From contig NZ_VTTI01000015.1 in assembly GCF_008641105.1 (NCBI RefSeq), forward strand, positions 10,547-74,546: DNA of 64,000 nucleotides. The letters are read 5' to 3'. The notes beneath the pieces were generated by a model. That model searched no databases. It had not been told where the DNA came from and saw nothing but the letters and a program-made list of their open reading frames with translations. Both the position numbers and the translations under genes were made by a program. Shown piece after piece: positions 10,679 to 21,063 of the stretch (position 1 is its first letter; the number at the start of each line of letters is the position of its first letter). This DNA is from Halopseudomonas salina. GTDB taxonomy: Bacteria > Pseudomonadota > Gammaproteobacteria > Pseudomonadales > Pseudomonadaceae.

Positions 10679-10710
10679 GTGCTTTAGTGTCACTCATTAC
10701 TACTTTGGTG
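10679..10710 (+). promoter_or_regulatory. Paired CTACTTTrG-like motif upstream of pqqF
   Basis: GTGCTTTAGTG at 10679 and CTACTTTGGTG at 10700 lie 21 bases apart, about two helical turns, upstream of pqqF. Very similar sequences sit upstream of the regulator at 19327 and the dehydrogenase at 28004. It is a candidate binding site for the LuxR-type regulator ErbR. Confidence 0.4.
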
Positions 10711-10778
10711 GCATTTGGGAATAAAAGCCCGGCTTGCGGGGTTACTCTGGGCTGCCAAGATCCGCCCAGGAGCGCTCA

Positions 10779-13472
10779 GTGCATTGTATTCCTCTGGCTG
10801 CCACTCCCCGCGATGGTCGTGATTATCGGCTTTATCAGCATGCCAATGGTTTGCGCTGCCTGCTGATCAGCGACCCTGAGGCCAGTCTTGCAACCTGTGT
10901 AGCCCAGGTAGACGTGGGCAGTGAAGACGAGCTAGGCGGCCATTCCGGCTTGGCCCATCTGCTGGAACACATGTTGTTCATGGGCTCCGAGGGTTATCCG
11001 CATCCCGGCTCTTTCCCCGCACTTGTGAATCGCTATGCGGGCCGTTTCAATGCCAGCACCGCGGCACAAATTACCCGCTTCTTTTTCAGCGTTGGCCCCG
11101 ATGGGCTATCACCCTGTATTGAGCAGCTGGGCGACATGCTCTGCGCACCGTTGTTTGAACCCTCCCTGGTGGGTACCGAGCGTCAGGTCATAGACGCGGA
11201 ATTTCATACGCGTTTGGCAGATGATGCCTTGCATCAGCAGGCAGCCATGGCTGCAGCTCTTGATCCGGCACACCCGATGAGCCGTTTCAGCGCCGGAAAC
11301 GCAGTAAGCCTCACCGGCACTGACGCTGATCTGGTGCAGCACTTGCGGGGCTTTCATCAGCAGTATTATCGCGCGGCAGACATGCTTCTGGTGCTTCATG
11401 CCAAGCAAACGCCCGCAGCGTTACTCAGTTTGGCCATTGCATTTGCAGACCGGCAAATACCGGGCGGGCGACCGAAACGTTGTCGACCGCCGTTATTTGA
11501 CCCCAAAAGATTGCCCTGCCGCCTTCAGCGTGAGACAGCACAGGGGTCGCCCAGATGGCAATTGGTCTATCCGCTGACCGGACTCGACTGGCTGGAGCAC
11601 GACAGCAGTGGCGCGTGGTTGTGTGAGTGGATCGCCAGTCCTGGTCCCGCGGGTGCCCTGGGTTGGCTGCGTGAGTGTGGCCTGATTGCCGAACTGCATG
11701 TCCGGATTGAGGTGATGGCGGACAACCAGGCGTTGCTCTACGTCGAACTTGAACCACTACTCAAGCTGGAGAATTACCAGCAATTGCTGGATGCATGGCA
11801 GAGCTGGCTGAACTGGCTGCTGGAGGTGGACCCGCAATGCTGGCCGTTTGCAGCCAGAACCTGCCTGCTGGATCAGGCCTTTGCCCGGGGGCGCCAGGGT
11901 GACCCGGTCGAGTGGCTCAAGGATCTTGCACACCGGTTGATGCGCTTACCGGTTGACCATCTGCTTGAACCAACGGCAAACCGGCAACCCGTCAATGCCC
12001 AGCGTTGGCGGCGCCTGCTGGACCAGCTGCAGCCGACCAGACTGCTGCTTGTACAGCCGCGCCGCAATGCCACATGGACTGAGAGAACACCATGGACCGG
12101 CACCGGTTATACGCTTAGTGAACTGACATGGCGTGCGCCGGTTCTGAAAGCGCCATTACAATCTGACCAGGGGCCCGATTTCGACTGTGCGATGGGCAGC
12201 AACAACCCGATAGTCTGTATTACGCAATTGCCGGGGTTTCGGCAGCACGACTTGCCTGCTCGAGACGGCCACACCGAACACTCAGGGCAGCAGGTACAAA
12301 CACGTCTGGCCTGGTGTTGGCCTATGGGGCAGAGCACCCGGGCGCAGCGGTATTTGCTGCAATCGTGCTGGGCTTTGCAGATCGAGCCCATTGCGCGCCG
12401 CGCAGAACTGTCAGGCGTCAGGATCGCCTGGCAGCAGGACGCTGGCGTGCTCAGCCTGACGCTATCAGGCCTGGCAGATGGGACGGATAGCTCTGTGCCA
12501 GGCATTCTGCGTAGCGTAATCGGTGCTATCACACAGCCCCCTGCGCCCGGCTTGCTGGACCTTGCCTGTCATCGACTTTACTGCTGGCAGGCGGAGCAGG
12601 CTGCGCAACTGCCGGCCTATCGCTGCCTGTCGGAGCTGGATGCATGGCTGCTTGCCGACGCTGCAGAGTGTGGCTTCAGTCTGGATGATCAGATGACTGC
12701 GACAACGGCATTGAATGTGTGGCGCCATCTAAGCGAGCAGGCACAACTGCTCTGGCTGAAACCCTCTGGCCTGCATGCGAGCACGCTCGACGGCTACCTC
12801 ATGGCATCAGGGTTTCCGGGCCTGAAGCGGAGCTTTGGCTGGGCTGAACCTCGTCCCAGAGTATTGCAAGCAGGTATCGAGTCACTCTCTATTCCCGTGC
12901 TGGCCCCGGATAGATGCCAGTTGCTGTACTGTCAGGCGCCCAGTGGTGGTGTGCTTGAGCGCGCTGGCTGGCGGCTTCTGCAGCAACTGCTGGCCAGCCC
13001 CTTCTTTGACGATCTGCGAACCAGACAGCAACTGGGTTACTGGGTTGTAGCTCGCTATCATCCGATTTCGGGAGTACCTGGGTTATTGTTTCTGGTCCAA
13101 TCTCCCAGTCATGACCACAAGCAGATAACCCGCGCAGTGGACGAGTTTCTCCTCGAGCAGCAAGAGCTGGTAGCGGCTATGCCTTTTGCCCTCATAAAGG
13201 CCCAGGCTGAGCGCCTGGCACAGGCCCTCCAGGCTCAGCAAAGCGCCGCTGACCGCATGTTTGAAGAGTGCTGGAGCACACTGCTCGGGCGTGAAGGCCA
13301 GAGTCTTGAGGCGGAGTGTGAAGTATTGCGAGGTATGCGAGCGGAGCAATGGCAGGTCGTTCAGTCGCAACTCTGGGAGAGAGCGTTGCGCCTGCGTCTG
13401 GCCAGCGAAACCAATACCAAGGTAGCGCACCAGGTACACCTGCAAAAGCACAGTAGTACCGGCGCTTTATAG
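10779..13472 (+). CDS. pqqF: M16-family zinc metalloprotease PqqF
   Basis: PqqF is the insulinase-like protease that, together with a partner in some species, cuts the cross-linked PqqA peptide to free the Glu-Tyr unit. The inverted zinc motif HLLEH is at about residues 60-64. The protein is about 897 residues long, as expected for a full M16 protease with four homologous domains. I chose GTG at 10779 because AGGAG lies at good spacing, although the frame stays open to a TTG at 10734. It is separated from the pqqABCDE operon by the erc genes, but its promoter region shares the island motif. Confidence 0.88.
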   Translation: MHCIPLAATPRDGRDYRLYQHANGLRCLLISDPEASLATCVAQVDVGSEDELGGHSGLAHLLEHMLFMGSEGYPHPGSFPALVNRYAGRFNASTAAQITRFFFSVGPDGLSPCIEQLGDMLCAPLFEPSLVGTERQVIDAEFHTRLADDALHQQAAMAAALDPAHPMSRFSAGNAVSLTGTDADLVQHLRGFHQQYYRAADMLLVLHAKQTPAALLSLAIAFADRQIPGGRPKRCRPPLFDPKRLPCRLQRETAQGSPRWQLVYPLTGLDWLEHDSSGAWLCEWIASPGPAGALGWLRECGLIAELHVRIEVMADNQALLYVELEPLLKLENYQQLLDAWQSWLNWLLEVDPQCWPFAARTCLLDQAFARGRQGDPVEWLKDLAHRLMRLPVDHLLEPTANRQPVNAQRWRRLLDQLQPTRLLLVQPRRNATWTERTPWTGTGYTLSELTWRAPVLKAPLQSDQGPDFDCAMGSNNPIVCITQLPGFRQHDLPARDGHTEHSGQQVQTRLAWCWPMGQSTRAQRYLLQSCWALQIEPIARRAELSGVRIAWQQDAGVLSLTLSGLADGTDSSVPGILRSVIGAITQPPAPGLLDLACHRLYCWQAEQAAQLPAYRCLSELDAWLLADAAECGFSLDDQMTATTALNVWRHLSEQAQLLWLKPSGLHASTLDGYLMASGFPGLKRSFGWAEPRPRVLQAGIESLSIPVLAPDRCQLLYCQAPSGGVLERAGWRLLQQLLASPFFDDLRTRQQLGYWVVARYHPISGVPGLLFLVQSPSHDHKQITRAVDEFLLEQQELVAAMPFALIKAQAERLAQALQAQQSAADRMFEECWSTLLGREGQSLEAECEVLRGMRAEQWQVVQSQLWERALRLRLASETNTKVAHQVHLQKHSSTGAL

Positions 13473-13589
13473 GCACAACCAAAGCGCACCGGTTTTGCTC
13501 CCCAGGCACAATAGGGCCTGGCCCGCAGCTTTCCGATAATCGGCTGGACGTTCTAATCCGTCAGCCATGGATCACATCGGAGAGTAAAA

Positions 13590-14756
13590 ATGAAAAACAA
13601 AAAATCGGTCTACCCAGTACTGACTGCCCTCGCAGCAACCATCCTGAGCGCCCCGGCCAGTGCAGCAATCACTCTGTATGACGAAGACGGCACCACCTTT
13701 TCCGCAGACGGCTACGTCAACGCCTTCTACGTTCAGACCGACACAGACAATATCAATGACACCCTGGACCGGGACCAATCCCGGGTGAAGATGGGTTTCC
13801 TGCCCAACTATATCGGTTTCAACATGGGCAAGAAGATGGACAACCTGACGATGGGTGCACGTTCGTCGTTCTGGGTCACCATCAATGATGGCGAAACCAA
13901 TGGCACCAGCACCGCAATCGACGTACGGCAATTCTACGGCACCGTCGCGGGTGAATGGGGCGAGGTGTTGGTCGGCAAGGATTTCGGCTTGTTTTCCCGC
14001 TCGAACATTTTTGTTGATGAATTTCTTTCCGGTTACGGTCAGGTGAGCGACACCCTGGGCCTGGTCGATGGCGGCGGTGTGTCCTTCGGTAATATCGGTA
14101 CCGGCTACCCCTATCCGTTTCCCACGGCACAGATCACTTACCGCTCTCCGATCATGAGTGGTTTCCGGGTTGCGGTCGGCATCATGGATCCTGTGGACAC
14201 AACCGATGATTCCGTTGTGGGCAAGAACTACCAGGACACGCCGCGCTTTGAATCAGAGATTACCTACCAGACGCAACTGGGTGGCGTTGATTTGTTCAGC
14301 TGGGTAAACGGTATGCATCAGAAATCCGAAAATACCGACTCCACCGTTGATTCAGTCACTTCCCAGGGTCTGGGTTACGGTCTGCAGGCGAAGATGGGGA
14401 ACATGTCATTGACAGCTTCGGGTTTTGACGCCGAAGGGGTCAACCCGTTTTTCACCAACAACGCTGGGGAGCCGGTTCTGCGTGAGATCGACAGCACCGG
14501 ATACCTGCTGCAGGGATCCTACAAATTTGCGGACAAGACACGCGTGGCCCTGTCGTTTGGCAAGACCGAGGATGATGGCAACGGACTGGGTTTCAAGGCG
14601 GATTATGAGACTCGTGGTCTGGGTGTATTCCACAGCATCAATGACAACCTGACACTGGTTGCCGAATACAATCAGTTCGAGATAGAAAACACCACCACCA
14701 AGCAAACCATTGAGGAGACAGACACCATTGCCCTGGGTGTTGTGCTCAGCTGGTAG
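13590..14756 (+). CDS. Gram-negative outer-membrane porin
   Basis: The 388-residue protein has a clear signal peptide (hydrophobic segment ending PASAAIT). A beta-strand-rich body follows that starts with FSADGYVNAFYVQTD and ends in an aromatic-containing strand (GVVLSW), as in trimeric general porins. GVFHSINDNLTLVAEYNQFE shows the typical alternating pattern. It stands alone between pqqF and a terminator. It may admit alcohols or other substrates for the periplasmic dehydrogenases, which is a guess from location. The start ATG follows GGAGAGTAAAA. Confidence 0.88.
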   Translation: MKNKKSVYPVLTALAATILSAPASAAITLYDEDGTTFSADGYVNAFYVQTDTDNINDTLDRDQSRVKMGFLPNYIGFNMGKKMDNLTMGARSSFWVTINDGETNGTSTAIDVRQFYGTVAGEWGEVLVGKDFGLFSRSNIFVDEFLSGYGQVSDTLGLVDGGGVSFGNIGTGYPYPFPTAQITYRSPIMSGFRVAVGIMDPVDTTDDSVVGKNYQDTPRFESEITYQTQLGGVDLFSWVNGMHQKSENTDSTVDSVTSQGLGYGLQAKMGNMSLTASGFDAEGVNPFFTNNAGEPVLREIDSTGYLLQGSYKFADKTRVALSFGKTEDDGNGLGFKADYETRGLGVFHSINDNLTLVAEYNQFEIENTTTKQTIEETDTIALGVVLSW

Positions 14757-14777
14757 GTAATTTGGCAGTTCCATACA

Positions 14778-14805
14778 CAACCGAAGCCTGGCTTCGGTTG
14801 TTTTG
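14778..14805 (+). terminator. Rho-independent terminator after the porin gene
   Basis: A perfect 10-bp stem (CAACCGAAGC and GCTTCGGTTG, loop CTG) is followed by TTTTG and more T residues, 21 bases after the porin stop codon. Confidence 0.9.
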
Positions 14806-14834
14806 TTTGCGTCTTAAGGCGTGCTGAGACAGTA

Positions 14835-14844
14835 CTCAAGTAGC
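14835..14844 (-). promoter_or_regulatory. GCTACTTGAG motif upstream of the FIST gene
   Basis: The minus-strand sequence GCTACTTGAG also occurs on the plus strand at 19405-19414, in front of the regulator gene that faces the same kinase operon. It is part of the recurring CTACTT motif of the island. Confidence 0.35.
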
Positions 14845-14911
14845 ATGTTGATCGACTTTACGCCTGACTAGAATCGATGTTATGGCGGATGAACCAGCCA
14901 CGGAGCCTTTC

Positions 14912-16060
14912 ATGCATCGCACAGTGACGCAGTGTTTTCTCACAGCCAGGACCTGCGTACAGGATCCTGAGCTGGCCGCTGCCGAATTGGCGGATCAGTT
15001 ACGGCATCCGGGGCTTGGTTGCGTCCTGTTTTTCTGTTCTGCGGAATACTCGCTGGCGCCACTGGCCGAGGCGCTGGAGCGTGTTTTTTCCGGGGTGATG
15101 GTCATCGGCTGCACCAGCGCTGGTGAGATAACGTCCGATGGGTATGGGCGAGGTTGTATCAGTGCTGTTGGCTTTGACTCGTCCGCCTTTGCTGTGGATT
15201 GCACCCTGATTCAGGCATTGGACAATTTTACGCTGGTCGACGCGCAGTCAGCTGTTGACCAGATGCTCAGCCATTGCCGGGGTATCGGCCTTGCGCCCAT
15301 CAAGGACCAGACATTTGCCCTGACCTTGCTCGACGGGCTTTCAAGCCGGGAGGAGGTGGTGCTGTCGACCCTGAGTACTGCCCTGGGCAGCATTCCCAAT
15401 TTTGGTGGCTCTGCGGGTGATGATAATCACCTGAGTCATACCCATGTGTATTACCAGGGCGTCTTCCATACCGGGGCTGCAGTGGTAATCATGTTCAATA
15501 CCTGGCTGGATTTCGAGGTATTCACCACGCACCACATGCAGCCGATGGAAAACAAGCTGGTTGTTACCGCGGCAGACAGCGATACGCGCACTGTTCTGGA
15601 GCTCAATGCAGAGCCTGCGGCCGAGGAATACGCACGTCTGGTCGGGGTGGCAGTAGAGGATCTGAACCTTTCCACCTTTGCTCTCAACGCTCTGGCTGTA
15701 CGTATTCGTGACCAGTTCTATGTGCGCTCGATTCAAAGGGTCAATGCCGACCTGAGCTTGACCTTTTATTGCGCGGTAGACACCGGAATAGTGTTGACCG
15801 CGATGCGTCCTGGACCTCTATTGCCGGGTTTACAGGTTCAATTTGAGATATTACGTCAGCGCCTGGGCGAGCCGGTGCTGATTCTCGGCTGCGATTGCTT
15901 TCTGCGCCGCAAGGAAGCCGAGTTGCGCGGCGAAGACCAGGCGCTTTCTGCCTTTCTGGCAAGCAGCAAGGTAGTGGGATTCAATACCTACGGCGAACAA
16001 TACAACGGTATGCACATCAACCAGACGTTTACCGGGGTGGCCTTTGCCCTACCTGACTGA
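14912..16060 (+). CDS. FIST-domain sensory protein
   Basis: FIST proteins are predicted small-ligand sensors that partner with signalling proteins. This 382-residue protein has the N-terminal FIST pattern with VMVIGCTSAGEITSDGY near residues 60-80, and a FIST C-terminal part ending in VVGFNTYGEQYNGMHINQT. ATG 14912 was chosen for the GGAG at correct spacing; the ATG at 14882 lacks one. The gene overlaps the following hybrid kinase by 17 bases, so the two are probably one signalling unit, as in P. aeruginosa PA1975/PA1976. The ligand is unknown. Confidence 0.85.
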   Translation: MHRTVTQCFLTARTCVQDPELAAAELADQLRHPGLGCVLFFCSAEYSLAPLAEALERVFSGVMVIGCTSAGEITSDGYGRGCISAVGFDSSAFAVDCTLIQALDNFTLVDAQSAVDQMLSHCRGIGLAPIKDQTFALTLLDGLSSREEVVLSTLSTALGSIPNFGGSAGDDNHLSHTHVYYQGVFHTGAAVVIMFNTWLDFEVFTTHHMQPMENKLVVTAADSDTRTVLELNAEPAAEEYARLVGVAVEDLNLSTFALNALAVRIRDQFYVRSIQRVNADLSLTFYCAVDTGIVLTAMRPGPLLPGLQVQFEILRQRLGEPVLILGCDCFLRRKEAELRGEDQALSAFLASSKVVGFNTYGEQYNGMHINQTFTGVAFALPD

Positions 16061-18680
16061 ACCGCTTGCATCCTCTCAGGAGTCTTCTGATAACGCGGAA
16101 GTGCGCAGACTGCGGGCCGAGAACAATAAGCTGCGGCGCATCAATGCGGCACTGATCGAGCGCGTGGAATCCAGTTCCAGTCAACGTACCGAAAGCTATG
16201 CGGCGTTCCAGCACTCGGTCGAACTGGCCGAGCAGGTACGGGAGCGAACCCATGCCTTGAACGAAACCATGGCTGAACTCCAGGCCAGCAATCGACTGCT
16301 GATCGATGCTCGGGCGCACGCTGAGCGCGCACACCATCACCTTTCAGATGCCATAGAAAGCGTTTCTGATGCATTAGTGTTGTTTGACAGGTACGAGCGT
16401 ATCGTCCTTTTCAACAGCCGTTTTGCCGCGTTCTGGAAAGGCACGCGAGCGGAGGTCACGGCTGGAACGTCCTTGTCCGAGATCAAGCGTCTTGCGGTAA
16501 GCACTGGACTGGTAACCGAGGTCGACGCGGCAGCTGACGGTCATGTTCTGTATCAGCTGCGCGGCCAACGCTGGGTACAGGTCAGTGAGCGGCTGACCAG
16601 TGAAGGCGGCCTGGTAATAATGTACACGGATATCACCGATCTCAAGCAATCAGAAACTGCGCGACGAGAAAAGGCTCTGGCGCAGAAAACCCGGCTGCTC
16701 CAGCGCACAGTCGACAGTCTGTCCCAGGGCGTGGCAGTGATCAACGAGCAAGGCGGTATCGAGGTCTGGAATGGGCGTTTCCTTGAATTGGCCGGGCTGG
16801 CGCCAATTGAGCCCCACCGGCCTTTTGCCGAGGTGATGGATGAAAGCGAGCTGGAGTTGTTTGTTCCGGGCCGATACGGCATTTCGGGAAGCGAGCAACT
16901 GACCTGCGAGCAGCGTCTGGCCAACGGAAAGGTGCTGGAAGTGCGCACTCACCCGATGCCGACGGGCGGTTACGTCAATACCTATACTGACATTACCGAG
17001 CGTGATCTTTACGCCAAGGCCTTGCTGGAGAGCGAGCGCTGGGTCCGGCTGATTACTGATCATGTACCCGCACTGATTGCCTATGTGGGCGAGGATCTGA
17101 CCTATCAGTTCACCAACAAGGTGTATGACGAGTGGTACGGTTGGCGGCGTGGCGAGAGCCAGAACAAGAGCTTGCGTCGGATTCATAGCCAGGAGCAGTT
17201 TGCGCGCTTGCAACCTTATATAGAGCGTGCATTTCAGGGCGAGAGCGTCACCTTTGAATTCGACGAATGCAACGCGGAGAATCTTGAGCGGTATCTGTTG
17301 CGATCCTATGTGCCCAACCGCGATGCGCAGGGCAAGGTGATCGGTATCTTTGTATTGATCCGCGATATCACTGAACGACGACATACCGCCGTAGCCCTGC
17401 GCGAAGCCTATCAGCACCTGGAGCAGCGTGTCCTCGAACGCACGCAGGAACTGACCGAGCTCAATACCCAACTGCGACAGGAAATCAGTGAAAGGGCCCA
17501 GGTTGAGTCACGTCTGCGGGAGGCCAAGCGTGAGGCCGAGCAGGCAAATATGTCGAAAACCAAGTTCCTGGCGGCAGTCAGTCACGACTTGCTGCAACCT
17601 CTCAATGCAGCACGTCTGTTTACCGGTGCGCTACTTGAGCATGAGGTGCCTGAGGTAAGTGCCCCGCTGATCAGGCAGGTCAGTCACTCCCTGGAGGATG
17701 TGGAAAATCTCCTGGAGACACTGGTGGATATTTCCAAGCTGGACGCCGGCGTTATCAAGCCCGATATCGCCCCTTTCAAGCTCTCTGAGCTGCTTGATAA
17801 TCTGGCCAACGAGTATCGCCAGATAGCAGGCGTGGAGGGCCTTGAATTGCATTTTGTCGGCAGCGATGCGGTCGTGCGTAGTGATGCACAGTTGCTGGCG
17901 CGCATTCTCCGAAACTTTCTCACCAATGCGATTCGCTATACTCAATCCGGAAAATTGCTGCTGGGGTGTCGTCGCCAGGCCCACGGTCTGCGCATTGAAG
18001 TATGGGACACCGGTATGGGCATCCCAGAAGATAAGTTGCTCGAGATCTTCCAGGAATTCAAACGGGTAAATCCCAGCGCAAACACCCGAGACCGCGGCTT
18101 GGGCCTGGGGCTGGCAATTGTGGACAAGATTGCGCGAATGCTGGGTCACCGCATCCGTGTGCGCTCCTGGGAAGGGCGGGGTTCGGTATTTTCGGTCGAT
18201 CTACCCTACGGTCAGCTGCAGACAAGGCTCGATCAACCTTCCGCAGCGCCGATGATGCAGGGGCAAAGATTGCAGGATGCCCGCGTCTGGGTGCTGGATA
18301 ATGATGCATCGATCTGTGCAGCAATGCGTACGCTCCTGGAAGGGTGGGGCTGTCATGTAGTAACGGCACTGTCTGAAGAAGACCTCGCCAGCCAGGTTGA
18401 CAACTTCCATGCCCACGCTGACCTGCTGATAGCCGACTACCATCTGGATAACGAGGTCAATGGAGTGGATGTGGTCGCCACTATCAACGGTAGACGGGGG
18501 CATCCACTGCCAGTGCTACTGATAACGGCAAACTACAGTAACGACCTCAAGCTTCAGGTGCGCGAGTTGGGGCATGTGCTGATGCACAAGCCCGTGAAGC
18601 CGCTGAAACTGAAGACCGCAATGGGGCACTTGCTGGCCACTCAGGCGGGCCAGCCAAGGGACGTTCAGCGTCTCAGATAG
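16044..18680 (+). CDS. ercS': PAS-containing hybrid sensor histidine kinase (ErcS' type)
   Basis: The 878-residue soluble kinase begins with a coiled coil ([18 protein letters not shown]). It then has three PAS-like domains (roughly 105-215, 225-330 and 335-455) and a second coiled coil. A HisKA box [16 protein letters not shown] precedes an HATPase domain with [11 protein letters not shown] and a receiver with Asp in [14 protein letters not shown]. The start is a TTG inside the FIST gene; no ATG is found in frame for about 75 codons. Kinase and receiver resemble ErcS at 8912. It probably acts with the FIST protein upstream of ErbR, the regulator encoded convergently next door. Confidence 0.88.
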   Translation: MPYLTEPLASSQESSDNAEVRRLRAENNKLRRINAALIERVESSSSQRTESYAAFQHSVELAEQVRERTHALNETMAELQASNRLLIDARAHAERAHHHLSDAIESVSDALVLFDRYERIVLFNSRFAAFWKGTRAEVTAGTSLSEIKRLAVSTGLVTEVDAAADGHVLYQLRGQRWVQVSERLTSEGGLVIMYTDITDLKQSETARREKALAQKTRLLQRTVDSLSQGVAVINEQGGIEVWNGRFLELAGLAPIEPHRPFAEVMDESELELFVPGRYGISGSEQLTCEQRLANGKVLEVRTHPMPTGGYVNTYTDITERDLYAKALLESERWVRLITDHVPALIAYVGEDLTYQFTNKVYDEWYGWRRGESQNKSLRRIHSQEQFARLQPYIERAFQGESVTFEFDECNAENLERYLLRSYVPNRDAQGKVIGIFVLIRDITERRHTAVALREAYQHLEQRVLERTQELTELNTQLRQEISERAQVESRLREAKREAEQANMSKTKFLAAVSHDLLQPLNAARLFTGALLEHEVPEVSAPLIRQVSHSLEDVENLLETLVDISKLDAGVIKPDIAPFKLSELLDNLANEYRQIAGVEGLELHFVGSDAVVRSDAQLLARILRNFLTNAIRYTQSGKLLLGCRRQAHGLRIEVWDTGMGIPEDKLLEIFQEFKRVNPSANTRDRGLGLGLAIVDKIARMLGHRIRVRSWEGRGSVFSVDLPYGQLQTRLDQPSAAPMMQGQRLQDARVWVLDNDASICAAMRTLLEGWGCHVVTALSEEDLASQVDNFHAHADLLIADYHLDNEVNGVDVVATINGRRGHPLPVLLITANYSNDLKLQVRELGHVLMHKPVKPLKLKTAMGHLLATQAGQPRDVQRLR

Positions 18681-19327
18681 GAGCTGAAATCGACATCGCT
18701 CGCGGACAGGATTGCCTGCACGCGATTGTGTACATTGAGCTTGCGCAAGATCGCCGAGACATGAGCCTTGACGGTGGTTTCCGCAATCTCCAGGTGATAG
18801 GCAATCTGTTTGTTGGATTCGCCCTTGGCCATGCGTTCCAGAACCAGCAGTTGCTTGCGCGTCAGGGCATACAGCAGCTCAGGGGATACAGGGTGCTCCT
18901 CCGGGTGCCGGCGAGTAATCACACGATTGGAGCGGATGATGTCTGAGGGCAGGTATACATTCCCGGCCATTATCTGCTCGATGGCCCTGGTCATTTCCGC
19001 CCGTGGTGAGGACTTGGTAATAAAACCCACGGCGCCATAAGTGATCGCCTGCAACACCACCTGCTTGTCTTCCTCGGCAGAGACAATCACCACCGGAATG
19101 GAAGGCGACTCGTTACGCAGCGTGATCAAGCCGTTCAGGCCATGCATGCCAGGCATGTTCAGGTCCAACAGGATCAGATCCAGGTCGTCCTGCTCCTGGG
19201 CGATGACCAGTGCACTGTCCAGATCGTTGGTTTCAATAAGCTCCGAACCAGCGAATCCCGTCGTGATGACATTGCAGATGGCTTCACGGAATAATGGATG
19301 ATCGTCGGCTATCAGTATCTTGTACAT
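18665..19327 (-). CDS. erbR: LuxR-family response regulator ErbR/AgmR (PedR1)
   Basis: The 220-residue protein has a receiver domain starting [17 protein letters not shown] with the phosphoacceptor Asp in LDLNMPG. A C-terminal LuxR-type helix-turn-helix carries [21 protein letters not shown]. It closely matches the glycerol/ethanol metabolism activator AgmR (ErbR), known to activate quinoprotein alcohol dehydrogenase and pqq genes. ATG 19327 is preferred over 19339. The gene converges on the hybrid kinase and overlaps its 3' end by 16 bases. The upstream region holds several copies of the motif seen at other island genes, suggesting autoregulation. Confidence 0.9.
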   Translation of the reverse strand: MYKILIADDHPLFREAICNVITTGFAGSELIETNDLDSALVIAQEQDDLDLILLDLNMPGMHGLNGLITLRNESPSIPVVIVSAEEDKQVVLQAITYGAVGFITKSSPRAEMTRAIEQIMAGNVYLPSDIIRSNRVITRRHPEEHPVSPELLYALTRKQLLVLERMAKGESNKQIAYHLEIAETTVKAHVSAILRKLNVHNRVQAILSASDVDFSSYLRR

Positions 19328-19404
19328 GGCCAGTTTCAACCTGTTTGTTGTTGTTTTTTTATGTTTTCGGCTCGCAGTAGAAAGCCTTCTAGTGATTTGG
19401 CATT

Positions 19405-19480
19405 GCTACTTGAGCATTACAACCCGTGCCGACTGTATTGCAAATGATACATTGGCACACTAAAGCAGTACTAAAGTAGT
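19405..19480 (-). promoter_or_regulatory. erbR upstream region with repeated CTACTTTAG-type motifs
   Basis: Read on the minus strand, CTACTTTAGTA (19469-19479) and TGCTTTAGTG (19458-19467) lie 11 bases apart, one helical turn. On the plus strand GCTACTTGAG occurs at 19405-19414. The 174 bases between the erbR start and the ABC permease stop hold no gene. This looks like an array of regulator half-sites. Confidence 0.45.
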
Positions 19481-19501
19481 AAATTTCGTTGTCATCCTGC
19501 G

Positions 19502-20308
19502 CTAGTCACCCTGAGGTCGACGCCGCACCGCGGCATGTTGCGGGTTGAAAGTCATGATTGCGGCGCTGGTAATCACCATCAGTAGGACCAGACATACGAC
19601 CAGCGCCTGACCATTGAGCTGCAGGTACAAGGCAAAGCGCACCAGCTCGACCGCGTGAGTGAAGGGGTTGAGGCTGCATAACCAATAGAGCCATTCACTG
19701 GACTCGCGCATTTTCCACAGCGGGTAGAGTGCCGATGAGAGAAAAAACATCGGGAAAATGACAAAGTTCATCACGCCAGCAAAGTTCTCCAGCTGACGTA
19801 TGCCATTGGACAGCAACAAGCCCAGGGCACTTAGCAGCAGCGCCGCTAGCAGGAGTGCCGGGGCAGCCGCCAGCAAACCCCAGAGCGGTGGCTGAATATC
19901 AAACATCCAGGCAATCGCAAGAAACGCATAAACCTGAATCAGAGAGATCAATGCACTGGCAGCCAGTTTGCTGATCAGCAGAAAAGGTCTGGGCAGGGGG
20001 CTCATCAGGAGCACCCGCATGCTGCCTATCTCACGGTCGTAAACCATTGAGAGCGAGGCCTGCATGCCATTGAACAGAACGATCATGCAACATAGCCCAG
20101 GCAGTATGTAGGTTTCGTAAGTGATGTAGGTGGCGTAAGGCGCCATGATCGAGACACCCAGCGCTGCGCGAAAACCGGCGGCAAAGACCAGTAACCAGAG
20201 CAGTGGGCGTACCAGGGCGCTGAGAAAACGCGACCGTTGCTGATAGAAGCGCAACCACTCACGCTTGAGTACGCCGTTAAGGCAAGCCAGATAAGCTGCC
20301 GGGCTCAT
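19502..20308 (-). CDS. ABC-2 type transporter permease, alcohol-dehydrogenase associated
   Basis: The 268-residue membrane protein has about six hydrophobic helices and ABC-2 features. These include the cytoplasmic-to-membrane segment around YDREIGSMRVLLMSPLPRPFLL, typical of DrrB/NodJ-like permeases. Its start overlaps the ATP-binding subunit stop by four bases. This permease, ATPase, beta-propeller and binding-protein set occurs beside PQQ-alcohol dehydrogenase loci in Pseudomonas and methylotrophs. The substrate is unknown. Confidence 0.88.
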   Translation of the reverse strand: MSPAAYLACLNGVLKREWLRFYQQRSRFLSALVRPLLWLLVFAAGFRAALGVSIMAPYATYITYETYILPGLCCMIVLFNGMQASLSMVYDREIGSMRVLLMSPLPRPFLLISKLAASALISLIQVYAFLAIAWMFDIQPPLWGLLAAAPALLLAALLLSALGLLLSNGIRQLENFAGVMNFVIFPMFFLSSALYPLWKMRESSEWLYWLCSLNPFTHAVELVRFALYLQLNGQALVVCLVLLMVITSAAIMTFNPQHAAVRRRPQGD

Positions 20309-21063
20309 GCTGATGCCCCGGCGGTCTGGGTCATGTACCGGAAAGCGTCATTCAGGTTGGTGTGGCCGGTCTTGGCAATAATGCCTTCAGCGCTGCTCGC
20401 CGCCAGGACCCGCCCGCCATGCAGGACTACAACAGGGTCATTCAACGCAATTTCGTCCATAAGGTGGGTCGTCCAGACAACGGTAATCCGCTGCTCGGCG
20501 CATAGAGTACGAATATGCTGATTCAGTGCCAGACGGCTCGCAGGATCCAGGCCGGCACTGGCCTCATCAAGAAGCAGAATGCTCGGCTGATGCAACAGTG
20601 CTCGGGCAATCTCCACTCGCCTGCGGTGCCCCCCATTAAGCTCGCGTACGCGCTGGTGCTGGTGCGCCAACAATGATTGACGCATTAGCTCCTGCTCTAT
20701 GAGCGGTGCTGCCGCACGGGCACTCAGGCCATGCAGGGCGGCATGGTAAGCGAGGTTCTGATGTACGCTGAGATCCAGATCCAGCGTGCTCTGCTGGAAC
20801 ACCACCCCGAGCTGCCGCAGTGCCTGGCGGGGCTGCCGCCGAAGTGACACCCCGCCAACCCGGATATCGCCCTGTTGCAGCCGGTATAACCGGCTGAACA
20901 AGGCTATCAGGGTACTTTTACCTGCGCCGTTGGGGCCCAGCAGGGCATTCAGCCGGCCCGTCTCGATGCCGAAGCTGACCTGGTCCAGTGCGACCTTGTC
21001 GCCAAAACTGAAGCTGACCTGATCAACTTGCAAGGCGTTCAAGGAGTGACCACCACGCCCCAT
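20305..21063 (-). CDS. ABC transporter ATP-binding protein, alcohol-dehydrogenase associated
   Basis: The 252-residue ATPase has Walker A GPNGAGKST near residue 40 and the Q-loop in VVFQQSTLDLDLS. Its signature motif is unusual, reading LNGGHRRRVEIARA in place of LSGGQ. Walker B is LLLDEASAGLDP and the switch His is in TTHLMDE. The ATG start at 21063 lies inside the end of the beta-propeller gene; a TTG at 21042 that overlaps its stop is the alternative. It pairs with the permease encoded immediately downstream. Confidence 0.9.
   Translation of the reverse strand: MGRGGHSLNALQVDQVSFSFGDKVALDQVSFGIETGRLNALLGPNGAGKSTLIALFSRLYRLQQGDIRVGGVSLRRQPRQALRQLGVVFQQSTLDLDLSVHQNLAYHAALHGLSARAAAPLIEQELMRQSLLAHQHQRVRELNGGHRRRVEIARALLHQPSILLLDEASAGLDPASRLALNQHIRTLCAEQRITVVWTTHLMDEIALNDPVVVLHGGRVLAASSAEGIIAKTGHTNLNDAFRYMTQTAGASA

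Noticed and set aside
13502..13521. Stem CCAGGC/GCCTGG after pqqF as terminator
   Set aside because: The stem is only six base pairs with no T-run, so I do not list it as a terminator.
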